From the NCBI GenBank assembly GCA_000727475.1, contig KL647294.1, positions 1 to 64,000 on the forward strand: 64,000 nt of DNA, written 5' to 3'. Position numbers and translations under genes: made by a program. Origin of the DNA: Sarcocystis neurona. Lineage: Eukaryota > Apicomplexa > Conoidasida > Eucoccidiorida > Sarcocystidae. Positions 12,901 to 26,743 of the stretch are shown here, piece by piece (the first letter of the stretch is position 1; each line of letters opens with the position of its first letter). The notes beneath the pieces were generated by a model that was not told the origin of the DNA, did not search any database, and saw nothing but the letters and a program-made list of their open reading frames with translations.

Positions 12901-15900
12901 CCCACATTAGGCGTACCCCGTGTTCTTCAGTGATAGCTGCGCGGGATTGATCACAGTCTTCATTTGGTTTCTGACGATCTCCTCTGCAAACGCGCAAAGG
13001 CATCGAATGCAGTTGCAATGAGGGTTGTCACGATCTCGTACTTAGAGCCTAAAACCGATGACACATTACTCAAATTGTGGACGAATCAACTGCAATAATC
13101 TTCCGCCTCCCTTACTTCGTGCACTTCGATTCTGTGTCTTGATCCAATCTCGAGATACAGACTCGAAGCCACACCCAGATACTTCAACAATGCGTAGCTA
13201 ACTTACAAAAACACGAGTATACACCTTGGTGTTCACCCTCCTGCCAAGCCGTCCTCCTGGATTCTCTTGAGATGCGGACGTACCCTTTGACAGTGGCAGG
13301 GGGTAGCAACCGAGTGGAGAGTCATGCACGTGTTTCCCTCTTTCCGACAGCTCCACGTCTACCTGCCACACATGTCAGTGCCAGCACTGCATTTCGAAAA
13401 TTGTTCGCATTGTGCATCTGATCTTGTGCATTTGTCAGCTGCGGGGTTGTTTTCCGTGAGCATTCCTGCCGCAGGACCTGTAACCAAATGTGCCGCCCAA
13501 ACGATCGTCTCAATTCCTTAAACTCATAATTATCAGAATCACACAAGGAGGTTCTGCATCCCTCGGGCTTTGTTGTTTTCTTAATCTTCAATCGCTACCT
13601 CGCCGGGAAAATACATCTCAACTGTGTAGACGTTATTGTGTTGCAACTGCTCATGTACTTCGTGCAAGTCCTCACGGCGCTCTCCGGTCGATGGGGGCTG
13701 ACAAGCAGTTGAAGCTGTTCGCTGCTTATCGGTTTCCTGTACGCATCGCCATTCCCGTCTTGTGTCGGTGGGGTTAGAAATCTTTTTCGCTTGCCTCCAG
13801 TGGAGCAATGTAGAGCGTGGTACACTTTTCTATGTATCGGAGTGAGAGCCTCCCGGTCCAGAAGAGCGACCGCACACAGTGCAACAACGATGCGCACAAC
13901 CGCCATCCTCAAAACAGCTCTCTCCGTGCGGGATGGGCAGAAAATTATGCCTTCTTCAGGTCACATAGCACTAGTGTTCTAGTGCAGAATGTCCAGAACT
14001 TGGAGAGGATGTGCTACACCAGTGCAAATAAAGCGAATCCTTTCTGGAGCGCCAGCACGAGCAGTTGATATGTAGTGCACCTCTACGAAACAGGCTCCAG
14101 AGGTTCGCTGCAGTCTCTTTCCGCTCCAGTGTTCTAGTCCAAAACGCCACCGATGGGTAGGAAGCAACGCAGCTGACGGTTTACTGCAAGAACCAGCTCC
14201 ACATCTTATCTGTCGTCAGCTCCAAGACACGTGTGTCGCAGTGGGAGAATGTCAGCTGTTGCACTTTTCAAATTTCGCCACCGGAACGCTGTGCAGCTTT
14301 CATCACCCAGCAACAAAAGGGCTCATCAGCCGCATTCTCTGAAAACCTCCTTGCTCTCTGTAGTGCACTCACGCCGCTCCGATCCTCGTCTTGTGGAGCG
14401 AGAGTGTGAAACGGTTTCTCTCGCTTTCTCGTAGCAACAGGACACACAGGGATGTAACTCAATTCCGAGTGAGCATCTGACCACATGCAACACTGCGTAG
14501 AAACCTCTACACGAAACAAGCACCTGCAGACGTTTCTACTCGACGTCTACAACATCTGGCAGAGAAAGGCTTCTTATGAGTTCCTTCGTCTTCAAGTATT
14601 CCTCTATGCTACAGTCAATTACCAGGTCTCTGCGACAAACTAATACGCGCCTTTCCGCAGCTTCGAAGCTGTCCTCGTGTCTTGGTCTCCTGTCCAATTA
14701 TTAGCCGTCTGATCGGCGCCCCTTCTAGGTTTTGAGGAGGTGTGCTACCATAGGAATACCAGTTCATGCCCCAAAACGTCGATTGTAGTTACTGAAAAAA
14801 GATGCTTCGTTTAGTTCGCAGCAGTAACCAACTGACACTGTGAAAGCGGTACCAACACAAAATTACGAGAGATCCAGCCGACTGCAGCAGGGAACTGTCC
14901 GTCTGCTCGTAGCGTGCTACCCTGCGTGGCTCCCATCATACTTCGATGAGTTCGAGAAGCCAGGTTCCAGTCTGCAGCAGTGCAGCAGTTGTCCGCGTGT
15001 CGGCCCGCCATCCATTTCGCCGGTACCACCGTGGCAGTCTGAATCGCGCCAGGCTGTTGTGCAACATCAGTGCCGTAGAGTGACCGTTGCTTGGCGTCGT
15101 GGAAATCATGGTCACGTATCATGCTTCGTGAAACCCCTCCCCTCTAACGAATCCGTGAAGTGGTGTCAGGTCATCAGGCTGCGCCCGAGGAGTTCAACAA
15201 CTGTGGTCCGAGTCTGTGCACACACTTTCCAGTCGAAGTGGCGGGACTCGCCCTGGATATTAGGGTCATCAAATTGAACCTGCTTTACCAGTGTGCACCT
15301 TCTTCTGATTGACGCTTGGGAGGTCCAACAGATTACCTCCGTAGGTACGATGTCGAAGAACAATCGCAAGTCTGCGCCTACGGCTACGAAACAGGACTAC
15401 ATACATCTTCTCAATTCTTTGGAGGTCTCTTTTTCCTCTTCGTAAGCTTGATCTTCCTTTGTTTCCGCAAACTTTGACCGATGTAGTTGCTCGTGCGGAT
15501 ACTTGGCTTGACGCAGCACTCCAACACGTAAAAGTAAATAGTTGAACTTTTGCTTGACCTCCACAATTGAGACCTCACGGTGGCCGCAGCCACTACCACT
15601 CTCAGTTACGTGTCTAGATGTTGACAGCTCGCCACAGCCGAACAAAGTGGCCCGTCAAACTGGAGGCCCGACACACGCTGCTGCCTTTGACTCGGCAGCG
15701 TTTACAACAGCAGGCGCAGCACCAAAATTCAGGCTGGTCTAAGGCTTCGGCCCCTGGCGTTTTCTAAATCTTTGAGACATTCACTGGACGCTAACTCGGT
15801 GCGTCTCCTGCAAAGCATTCGTGTGTTTCCCTCCGCTCGCACACACAAGTTGATCTCCATTCACCAATCACTTTTGTAAGCGGTCTTCACGCTTTGTACG

Positions 15901-18900
15901 AGTTGAATGACGAAGGGTTATTCAGCTGTCTTCGTGAGCACCGCCGCCTCTAGTGACCGCCGTATACTTCGTTTGTCAACCTGAATTCACCACGTGGTTG
16001 CAAGATTAAACCTTCTGCAACAGGCAACATATTGTCACGGATAATTTCTTGTCTCCTGCAGTGTTCGTACCCTATCGTCGATAGCTCGTGCCAAAATTTT
16101 CTGCCGAACTAAGATCTTCTGCCGAACTACAAAACCTGTTTTAAAATTATTTTGCCTCCAGAGTTGAGAAAGCGAGGCATTTCGGCCTGTTTAACCGCAT
16201 GCTAGACGATGACACTGGTCCTTCCTAGACCCCAGTAGTTCACTCCATTTTGCTGAGTTACCCATCATTTCGGCTTAGCGCCAGATTCTTGAATATAAGA
16301 GACAGGATGTTGTCTTGCAATGCGTCACCGTTGCCCTGCCTCCATCGTGACTACCACCCGCTGTTCAGGCTGCGAAGAGTGAAAGCGCTACGAGACGGCC
16401 GCATCTGTTTTTTTTCCGTCCAGCCCTCTGCACTCGAGGTTCCTTTTCTGCCGAAGGACCGCATCTCTATCCTAATTTGTCCTTGCCGAGTCAGGCTTTG
16501 ACAACTTCTCCGGCAGCCCATCCCGTCACACCGACTGCTGGTGTCGCATACCTCGCTCTAATATACAAGTGATACACGTTTTCCTGTTCGTCCTGTCACA
16601 TGTTTTGCCACGCTGCCACACAACTGTAGGCCTTGCACTCGACAGACACTTACTTTATGGAACATTCTATTCCTGAGCTGGACACGTCACCTGGTTCTGG
16701 ACAAGCATCTGGGCATGCGCACATCTTTTGCGTATCCCGGTACACGGAACGAGCGTCCCAATATTGAGCGCCACGACGAAAGAGCAAAAGTACGCAGGTT
16801 CGGAAGCAAAGAACGTCATCTTGGAGTCGCAGAACTCACTGGATTACTTCGTACAACGTAGGGGGAGCAACTCGTGTCAATAAACAGGCTGAGTTGCTTC
16901 CAAAGAGTTCACAAACTCCTCACGTGGTGCCGACATGTATCGGTGTTCACTAGACATTCTGTAACTTCGCTCAAGAAGAGGTTGGCACAGCCTCCAGAAA
17001 GCGTAGGGGCATCCGCCCTGTTGATCCTTCACCAGGGACATTATTTACGATATATACTGCGCTTCAAAAGCTGTAGCGCTCACGACTAACAATCCTTTCT
17101 TTGCTTCGCAGCTGAGCTCTCTTCTACTGTGTGTGAAGCATAACGCTCCCGTAAAGAACTGACACTCCCATTGACATTTCAGACTGTCGCAGGACTGTGT
17201 CGGCCCTGCCAACAACTTCGCCGTCAAGCCAGCATGACCGCGTCACGTTCCAACCACGTGTCTTCCATCTCGCTTCAGTCCTGACGCCCCGAAGCTGCAT
17301 CGCTGTTTGCACAACTGTTGCATTTCGCGGGCCCACGCGTTGGGCCTCTCCCTGTATGTTTATTGCACAGCCGCTAGTCTTATGTAGGCCACACGGGGAT
17401 TTCGTTTGATCAACGGTTTCAGTACCATGCAGTTGCGGAGGTGCAGCTCCTCTGCGTTAGAGTCAGGAAAAAAGTCGAATGTCTAGCAGCCGACCGTCCG
17501 GGAGCCACATATTGTTCAATCATGAAAACTGAACCGTAGTCCTCGTCTGCCTGATGCCCTTAGTAGCCCCTTATCTCTGCGGTGCCTCCCTTCATCTCCA
17601 TAAGCAGGAAACGTTTTTCACCTTGTTGGTGCGAGTCCTACGGACTGGAGAGAGGATTGAAAACCCCCCGGTAGGCACACTTACACAAAGTCACAATACG
17701 ACAAAGTCTTTCGCTGGCTGACCGGCCTCCAGAGTCGCTGAGTCTTTTCAACGTTATTGTCTCTCCCTTGCTGCATGTCCTGTTAGGAGCTATTACCTAG
17801 TGTACAGAAAATGGCGCGTCTTGAGGTGCATTCTTGTTTGGTGCCGTGGTGTAGAATGGTCTACATTAATATTGTCGTACACTCAGCATCTGCAACTTCT
17901 TGTTTGGTGGTAAGGATAAACACCAGTACGCGTGACCAGGAGCACTCTTACAGTTGCATCGGATGTCTCGTGAAGCCGGATGTCGCCCTTGCTCCGCTAT
18001 CTGCAAGTGGTGCCCGCGAATTGGAAAAACGTGTACCCCTTCTGGTTAAATGGCACACTACCTCTTCGGTGGTACAGGAGATGTTTAAAAGCGACACAAG
18101 CCTTTGTCCTCTCGCTTCAAGAGTCGAAGTTCTTCTCCAGCATGTAAATGAAGCTTTCGTTTACCATGTGCATCACTCCTGACTGCGCAAGTGCAGCGGC
18201 TCCTCCCTCTGTTGGGTGACGCTCGCAGGGGAGACCACGGGATCAGCTACGACGAAACGCGCAAACATAGAGCTGTGTAGTGAGCTAAACTCAACCTACA
18301 GATGGAACGCCATACATTGGCTTCAGCTCCGGCAGAGATGTGACACGTTTGTCGCCTATCAGGTGTGAAAATACTGAGAGCAGTATAGTGTCTATTGTGT
18401 GCTGACGAGGCAGAGCAGTATATCTAACAGGGTATACAGGTACAGCAGAAAAACCGCAATCGTCAAGACGCAGAGTCTTCGCCTTCTTGCAGATCATCAA
18501 AGAGGGGATGGTTGCACTTAGAGGAACATCGGATAAATTCAGGTAATCCCCCTCCCGTAGTCCTGCTGGCCGGTGAACTACACGAGTTGAGCGGTGGGTC
18601 AAGCCCGTCACCGTTCAGCGACACTTAGGGCAAGCTGTAAATTAACGCAGCGCTTCCAGCCTCTAAGTTTGTTGGACATGACGCGAAACTCAGACTTGGC
18701 GCCCTACAGTTTCTTCAAACTGTAGTCAGCGGCGCGGCGCCCCTAGGTCTCTAGAGGTACAGGGCTAGCCACGGTTTCGGCGCTGACATGGATTGTCGTT
18801 TGCGCTGCAGTCTACATCAGGGTCAGTCATATTCAGCAGTGTCGAGAAACTTGCCCCTAGCCTTCATGATGGTTAGCACTAGCGTACGTCCTGAAAACGT

Positions 18901-21098
18901 ATTCCTCCGGATGGATCCCGCCTTGTTGAGCAAGATGTCTCTACAGCGATGTTCCAGCCTCATCCTGGCCCACCTGTGCTGCACGCGGGCGCTCCAATCA
19001 ACACCTTTGTATTGCCGAGCCAGTAAAGCGCAAGGCTCGCAGTTCGGAGTTGTGTATGTTGCAACAGCTCAATTGTAGATCTTTTGCTGCAGAGCTTAAG
19101 AGGATTCTGGATTTTGTACTAGACAGATAGTCTTTTTCGTTAGTGCAAGAAAGAACTGAATGCCTATGATGCTTCATTCAGAGGTGTTGTCAGCCTCCGC
19201 CTCAGCCTCAGTTCGGAGATTACAAAGCACCGAAAGTGAGAGTATCCCTTACTCTCGTAAATGTTGTTATTTGCTGCGAATGCAGAATTCCGGTCCTCTG
19301 CGGTGCCCACGTCGACAGTGCAGCGGTGTACATCGACATTACCAGGCATATTTCTCACGAGTCCTCGTCGTGCACACGTCCAAATTTTACTCGCGCGGGG
19401 CGGAAGGTCTCGTTCAAAGTTGAGTGTGTCCACATAACTTTACTTCGCCGCTCTGCATCTCAAGGGACAAGGCCGATGGAGAGTTCGGCCGCGCGTCGTA
19501 CGATAGTGGGAAATTTTCGTGCGGGTGTGACCGCCTAAACTCACGTTGTTCATTATACAAAGCATTTTTTGAGGTGCTGAATGCGTTGTTGCTCTCATCG
19601 TGTGTAATCGGACTGTGCTTAGCGATTACCTAAATGCCGCGTTTCTACATTCACCGACCTAACATATGGCTATCCAACAAGCCGATACCCATGTCCCATG
19701 CAGCAGAGCAGTCCACGTCGTAGCACTGTGGTTCTACGCGCCAGACAACGAATTCTCAGTTAAAGAAAACGACCTTGTGACGTCCTGTCACACGCGTGTC
19801 GACGCGCCGCTGGAGAAGTGCTCTCGCTCGTTAAACTACGTAGGAGAGCAGCTCCCCTAAGGACTGTTACACAGTAAGGCAGGTCTTGAAAGTAGGTGTT
19901 GGGACTTTTCTGTTTCACAGCATCACGGAATGCCCCCTAGCATCCTTTTTATTCTCGTCCACTGCTGCGTGCTGTTTCACCCACGTCATCGACTTGCGTG
20001 AATATTCTTGCGTCGCGGCGGCAGAAGGTGGCGCTGTGCCCCAGGGACTGCTGGGGGTCCTCGTTTAGAGCCCTCCTGCAACGCAGCGCAGCACTACACG
20101 AACATCCTAATCATCAAGAACTCCTGCTCCCGCATGTCCAACAGCAGCTTTTCCCCGTCATGACCCAGTCCTCAACCCACCCGATCCGCCAGCGCATAAA
20201 CCTTTATCCGTCCTCGAACGCCTGCTCCCTACCAGCAGTTCTGCACAGTTGCCAGCAATGCCCAAAACACAGTGATCGACAACGGATACAAAGCTCTTAA
20301 AATCTGGAGCTCCACCAATTGCACAACCGGAGCGAGAACTCTTTGCTGGAGCGATCAGTAACTTGGCAGGAAAAGAATACACAACGTGGAAAGATTGCGC
20401 AAGCGCAGCGGACACACTCGGTTTTACGAAATGAGGGCAGCACGGCGCTTACGATTCCACTGCCGGTGTCATGTTAACAATTGCAACGACACCTGATGAA
20501 CTGCGCGGGTACGCATCACCTTCCGGTAAGTCTGCACATGTGTCATGGTCTTCAGTGTCGACAGCGACCGTGCCCTCTCATTCGCCCTGCAGCACGTTAG
20601 CCTCTATCTTCAAGGAATGCCGGAGTTTTTCCGAAAGCACAACGGAACTAATTTAACGGGGCTGCCATGTTTTCCGATTGGAGTGGCCAGACGTACTTTC
20701 GCCTCATGGGTGTTTCCACATTTTCTGCAGCCCCGCACATTCGGCCCTAATGCTCTACATGGAACTGCGCCTTATGTTGTTTTCTGTGCGCAGGCGAAGA
20801 CAACGTTGCGACGCACGGTCGCTGTTCATCGTTCCGTGTCCGGCTTCATTTGGAAATTGACACCATCTCTTTCACCTTCGCTGTGTTCACTTCGCATAGC
20901 AGACCGAAAGCTACAGGCTTGCCATGTTGTGATGTGTCTCCACACAGCTTCCGCATGACACGTACAGTCAGCATGTTACATTAATCTATGGGAATGTTGG
21001 ACACTAGTTGTATGCGCTGGTCATAGAGGTGAAGCTCGAGGCAGCCCGACGTTTACCTCTATTATGGACCGCCGCTGAATACCAGTAGCGCACAGCCA

Positions 21099-21425
21099 GT
21101 GTCCTCGGCAGCGACTACTGCCTCCTGCAGAGCGGTTGCTTATAGTCAGAATCGAACTGAAAGTGTAACAAGGGTTCCTGTGTACCGACCCGAAGCGGAA
21201 ATTCTCGTGAACGAAAAACCCGTTCCATTCGCCACAGTCTGCAAGTTACGCTGCTCCAGGACACTGACAACAGCAGGTAATTATGATCCCGCTTTACTTC
21301 CTATACTCACGAAGAAGGAAAAAAGTGAATCCTCCTGTCTTGCTGCTGCTGCTGCTGCGGCTGCTTTCGAAGGAGAAACCGCGTGCCCGCGCGTCCGCCG
21401 CACGCGTCCGTTCTTGCCAGAGTGA
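21099..21425 (+). CDS. Weak candidate coding exon with poly-Ala run (hypothetical)
   Basis: This open frame of 108 codons carries eight consecutive alanines encoded by a GCT/GCG run near 21,340, the only trinucleotide run of note in the left 25 kb. Such homopolymer runs inside coding exons are typical of Eimeria genes, which is the main reason to list it. I recognise no domain. Overlapping frames are open as well (21383-21835 plus, 21294-21515 minus), no splice sites stand out, and the length is within chance expectation. It may be one exon of an unseen gene, a gene remnant, or noise. Confidence 0.15.
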   Translation: MSSAATTASCRAVAYSQNRTESVTRVPVYRPEAEILVNEKPVPFATVCKLRCSRTLTTAGNYDPALLPILTKKEKSESSCLAAAAAAAAFEGETACPRVRRTRPFLPE

Positions 21426-21899
21426 CACGTTACACTCGCACGGTGAACCGTTTCGGTGGGGCTGCAAAGTGTCAGTCAATTTCGTGTATCGCGCAACTGG
21501 AAACAGGGGGGACATTTGGTTCGTGTCGCCGGGGTTTCAGACTTCCTGCAGATACTGCTGTGGGAGTGCGAATCGTCTTCCTATTCATTTTCACAACTAT
21601 CAGATTAGCAAATCACCTTAGCTTATCGAAACCAAAAGGCTACTCTCCACCTCCCACATCCATCATCTCTTGCAGGCACTCCTTATACAGATCTGGCTCC
21701 ACATACTCAGCGAAGTGTGCCCGGAAGCGATGCTGCAAAATCTGCGCCTTCGATCCATCTATATGTTCTCACCGCGCAAGCAGGGGGTTGTCGAGCAATG
21801 TTCCCACCATTTTTCGGTGTGCTCCTTGCTCGTGAGAAGTATCGCTTACGGATAGTATTGTAGTAAACTTGTCCTTCGACATAAGATGTGCGCTCTACA

Positions 21900-24620
21900 G
21901 CAGTTGCACCCATCGGTCTAACAGGTACTTGCGTGCCCATGACAGATATGCGTTCTGTATCCTGCTATCATGAGCACACACGTGGGTGCACTGCGGCGGA
22001 AACTCACTTTCTATTAATGCCTCAGTTCCCCAGGTCGAAACCGTGTGAATCTGTACGGCCTGTTTGATGCTCCCTAATACTCCCCATGACACGCGTGATG
22101 ATACAGCTCCTATAGCAGCAAACTGACCCCCTTAAACTCCCGTCCCAGTTTTTGCGCCCGTACTCGCTGGCGTTGCTTAACAAACTCCGCATCAGTCATC
22201 CTTCGACAGGAGGTCCAGTTACCATGTGGGCGTGTCCACGTATAGGGCGCGTGGATATGTCACTGAGCCTGTTTGAGCATGCCTCACGTAGTTTCTACAC
22301 GTACTGTTGAAAAAAGGTTGCTGCAGAGTACACGAATAGGGGCCTGCATGTTAGTTAGCTGAGGATGAGCAACCTACACTTTGCAAAGCTAACCGGACAC
22401 ACGCCCGTCCGATCTCTGTAACTGACGAGTCGCCGCGCCGCCCCAACAGCGAGTTTCTGGCGTACCCTGACATCCTGACGTTTACATGTTGCCATACAAG
22501 CTACGAATCACTTGGTCAGAATAAAAAAGTCGCATAGCTCATCTGGTACGTGCATTCGTGGCGCGGGCACACTGCAGCAGCCTGTCAGATAACTGTGTGG
22601 AAGGTTTGCATGTAAGTTTGTAAAACACGACGACAGTTCAGCACGACCGGGCGTCTGTCTGACCTTCCGAATGGAATAAAACACAACGACAGGTGAGCAC
22701 GACCCGACACCCGTGTGATGTTGCAGGGTCTATTACCCACCTGTAGGCTGTTTAAAATCACCATTTGTCGAACCGGGCTGCTAAGTGCTCTCTACGACAG
22801 TTGATAGGACACAGTTGTGCGCACGTCACATATATTTCCTACGCATTTTAGAAATTCTTCTGCAACCAAGGTCAGACCGCCTCGTTCTCGAATGAACTTT
22901 TGCAGTTTTAGCTCGAGCCCTGCGTACCGAGGCCAGCTACCTCGTAGAGCCGTATTGCCGCCTTCTCAGAACGCTTTACTACAGCATGATTTCGCCTGCA
23001 TAAGACATACTCTAGTATACTAGGAGCAAAAGTGACAAGCAGTTCCACTGATGTGCATGCAGCACTTTGCCGTGTCTGCACCCAGATCTTCAGGTGTAAC
23101 GGCGACGTCCACGTCAACACGACCTCCTTTAACAGTGGGTGATTCGTGGCGTGTGAAGACGCCGAACGAGTGCTACACTGGGAGTTCGTCGTGACTTCTT
23201 CGACGTTGGCTAAGAGGCTATCGTGTTCCCCGTCAAATGAGTAAAGTACCACCTGGCCAACCCCGGTCACTCTGATGGGATGGTACTTTCTGATTGTTAC
23301 CGATACACTACGACAGAGCCCAATGCACTGAAAGGCACCAGGGCAGAAGCTCCCACAGCTTACTGTCAGCCTGTCTCGGACGACAGTAAGACGACTACCG
23401 TGGTCTTACCTAGAGTAACTTATAAGCACCTAAGATTTCAAATTTAGAGCTACGTCATTTGCTGAATCTTACCCCCTACATGCTAAACGCAGCCAACCAG
23501 ACATGCCTTGGCAGGCTCTAAGAAATCTGCGAGTCACTGGAAGATCTTTGAAGAAGAGCGAAAGGCGCGCTTATTATGCTTCTTAATAGTGTGCAGTACC
23601 TGCGGGGGGTCCCAGTAAGGCCATTAAAAACAGTGAGCCATGAATGAGCGCCCGCCACGGCGGTTCAACCTTGCGCTCTCTGGTGGTGCTGGACAAATCG
23701 TAATGCCTTTTCATCGCGACGCAACGCGATTACAGGTCGTGTACCAAAGCACTGGGACGCCAAGCACGAAAGGTAGTGAATATCGCCACCTAGGCGCGAT
23801 GCTTGCTCAGCTTCAAGGAATACAACTACAGGTGCGGCGTTTTCCTGGTTCCTGCACCGACCGCACACTGACACACGTATCCGCTCACTGTCGTACACGA
23901 CTCCGTCACCCAAAGGACGAAACAGGACATGAGCTGCTGAGAATAGCAGGACCGGATCTTCACTCCCTTGAGAATCTCGAATCGGAATAGTCACCAGAAA
24001 GAGTGGAAGTCCACAAGAAAATCAACGGCACTGTCAGTTTCCTTGTATAATTTACCAGGTGTCTACCGAATCTGCCTCTCAGCCGGCACCACGCTGGCGG
24101 ACTCCAATATTTGAATGCAACGCGTGCAGAACGCAGACAGTATTGTATTCCTCGTCACGATCCAATGACAGGGAGGTGTACTGGCTAACGGTCGCGGTCG
24201 CCTTATCGCCAACGGTACTCAAATTGGACAGAAACATTACTTGCATATCCAACAATAGGTCCGTCGTGTGACTTTGGGCGCGCATGTGACCGAGAAGTTC
24301 AGCCACGGACAACTGTCACCCTTCTTTCCCAGGCAACAACACGGTGGCACTCCTGAGAAGTGATATGCTGTTTCATGCATTTAAGTGGGAGCCTCAGTTT
24401 TGGTACCAGACGAGGCGCTTTCCCAGCGTAGCAATCTCCGGGGTGAACCTGCCGTTAGGGATACGGACTGCAGCTCTCCGATGTTTTACCGAATACTCAC
24501 GATGTACTAGTTGGCGGGCGTAATCGACCGTGTACACGATAGAAGTGCAGTTAAGATTAAGATGGAGGAAGGCCCAAATTTCTGCTCCCCACGTCGGATT
24601 ATTTCCATGTGTGGGAAAGG
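21900..24620 (+). repeat. Diverged long repeat, copy A
   Basis: This stretch aligns by eye with 27,060-29,720 over its whole length in the same order, at very roughly 65-70% identity. Anchors shared by both include the ATGAGCAC/ACGAGCAC blocks (21,970 and 27,120), CACGTAGTTT (22,285 and 27,440), TAAAATCACCA (22,753 and 27,782), ACGCATTT (22,841 and 27,871), TGAATGAGCGCC (23,641 and 28,668), GTGTACCA (23,738 and 28,820), and a block around GACGAGGCGCTT (24,409 and 29,567). No long frame is kept in both copies, so it looks like a decayed, non-coding mobile element or segmental duplication. The borders are approximate. Confidence 0.8.
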
Positions 24621-25189
24621 TGCGCTGGTAAGCAGAGCCTGTTCTGCTTCCACACCTCGGGGACGACACCGGGGCGACACGGGACAGGCTACACGTCGTA
24701 CAACTACAGTCCTGCTCCACCGCCAGTGCAAACCCTGCAGCGCGTTTTCGCACAGTGAAATAATTGTGCGATCGGTGTAACACTTTTTTCATGGCGTCCT
24801 GCACGTAGCCTTCTGGCTGAAGGTCGGGCCAGTGACCCACGGTGATGGGAGCGCCCTCCCAACGGGGACACAGCTACTTACCACAGTGGCGGTCGCTAGC
24901 CTGCCAGCAGAAGGCTGGTCAACCATCGAAGCAACACGCACCGGAGGAAACGAACCGGGGACTCAACCTCGCAAGTGATAGGGCCAGTATTGCAAGGGCA
25001 ATGAGGATCAGGAACATTCTTTCTTCTTTTGGCATCACGGGCGTCAGGGCGGTTTTCGAGGACACGTCACATCTTAACTCTTGGTGTGCATAATATGGGG
25101 CACCTGCCGTGCCTCAAGAACTGAAAGTGAAACGTCTAAAATCTGTATCTGTTTACACGTACAACCTGTACACGCCTATATAGTGTTTG

Positions 25190-25480
25190 TTAATATCGGA
25201 CAGTTCTGCGTGTGGAAGCAAGTCAAACTATGGACTTTGTATTTCTGTCGTGCGCACAGTAGGCTACACTGCCGAGCACATACATCATGTTTGGTTGACC
25301 CCACAGAACATCGGAAAGTCCCAGTATGAATCCCTAACAGCAGCTCGCAGATTGCTTTGCAGGGGAAGCGCCTCTTCTGGTACCAGAAACGAGGCTCCCA
25401 CCTAAGAGCATGGAACAGTACATATGACTCAAACTCGATGATAGAGTCTTCAAAAGATGCGACGTGACAACGTTCCGTAT
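25190..25480 (-). repeat. Inverted fragment of the long repeat, copy C
   Basis: The reverse complement of about 25,190-25,480 matches the right-hand end of copies A and B. The clearest match is the block running from GTTCCATGC through GGTGGGAGCC, TTCTGGTACCAGA and GAGGCGCTTCCCC to AAAGCAATC and TTAGGGATTCATA (forward positions 25,327-25,412). Its counterparts are 24,372-24,470 (A) and 29,527-29,625 (B). Copies A and C therefore form an inverted pair around a spacer of roughly 570 bp. Copy C stops where the TA-rich microsatellite zone begins at about 25,490. Confidence 0.75.
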
Positions 25481-25489
25481 TTTCTATCA

Positions 25490-26150
25490 CGTTTACAGAG
25501 ATACTTATATCTATGATATAGAATGGCCTATTGGTGTGGGCGAATATGTATATATGTACACATGGAGAGAGACGTACATAGGGATACGGGTGGTGTATGA
25601 TCGGTGTTTCGCGTACACATATACGCGAAGACGTCGTAGGAGAGAGTGCATGATTTTACTTTGCATATATATATATATATAAATATGTATATATATATGT
25701 GTATGTGCAGGTGCGTAAAGAAGCCTGGTAGTTTAATGTTCATGCATACCGGTCCGTTCTGTCTGTGGCAGCAGCTCAGTTTTCTTGGAGTAAAAATCAA
25801 GAGGCGCTTGTAGCAGCACACGAGTGTTTGGACAACAGGAAAACTGCAGCATCTACACGTGGCAACGCATTACCGGAAATAGAAGCAGATCCAAGGAGGG
25901 AAAGCGTATTTGTATATATATGTATATGGGTGTGTGTTCGACTATATTTAGGTGCAGGTGAAGAAGTAGGGCGACATGGACACATGCATGTACGCACAGG
26001 CAAACACGTATCTATATATACTTACAGTTCTCAGCAAATTTCATGTTCAATTCTAGAGACACAGCAATACAAGCATGTAGATAGGTGCATGTGCATGCGT
26101 ACTTACGGTTTATATATATATATATATATATATGTGTATAGAATGATAGA
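25490..26150. repeat. TA/TG-rich microsatellite block
   Basis: This block contains AT/TA dinucleotide runs at 25,664-25,682, 25,684-25,700 and 26,110-26,133. Between them lie TGTATATGTGTATG-type alternating tracts. It marks the first appearance of the simple-repeat composition that fills the right half of the window. Confidence 0.85.
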
Positions 26151-26743
26151 TTATCGTGAACTCGCCTTTGGATTTTTTCTTGTCGTACATAGTTCATTAC
26201 TTCCCGATTAACAGACATTTAGATGCTGATACCTACCTGTATGTCCATTTCTCTGCACGCACCTCTCTACACCTTTCGTCTCTCACTCAGATGAATCTGG
26301 CCGGATGCTCGATTTCGCGGATGTGGAACGCTTCGTAAACTGGTGCCTTGTATTTTTCATTGCTGCGTGCGGGAGCTTCTGCTTGCACCGAATTACATCT
26401 TCTCCTTCTTCTCTTCACATCTTTCAGTGGTGCCGCATGACTGTCTGTTCTCCTTCACTGCTTCTACCAAGTTCCACCCTCCCCAAATCGGTGTCTTGCG
26501 ACCTGCATGCTGTGTGGCTGACTTTCAAAGTCGTGGTCTTTTCCTATCATGTCTCATTCACACAGTGCACATTGTTTCGTCTTTTCTCTCGCCCTTTGGC
26601 ATTAACCCTTGAGGAGGCGTCGTTGAAATCAAAAAGAATCCACATCTATCGCCTGTGTCGTTCCGAGGGCTCCTCTGAGTTTCGTCACTCTTGTCTTTCT
26701 GGAGCCGAATTGAAGCTGTGTATCCCTCTTCCTAACGGCGGCA

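Larger units (their letters stand above)
1..21900. other. Repeat-poor region with no supported gene
   Basis: I see no recognisable gene, tRNA or rRNA here. The longest open frames are 157 codons (9643-10116, minus), 119 codons (7992-8351, minus) and 117 codons (576-929, plus). None has a family motif I know. My estimate for random DNA of this size and near-even base composition is a longest frame of about 160 codons, so these are what chance gives. CAG runs, TA/CA microsatellites and alternating TG/TA tracts, all abundant after 25.5 kb, are essentially absent. The exception is a short CTG run near 21,340. The block could be decayed mobile-element DNA or an intergenic desert; an intron-rich gene of small exons cannot be excluded. 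Confidence 0.6.

Noticed and set aside
23640..23994. Opposing 109- and 116-codon frames in repeat copy A as an element-encoded protein
   Set aside because: The equivalent frames in copy B are different in extent and the aligned translations show only weak similarity.
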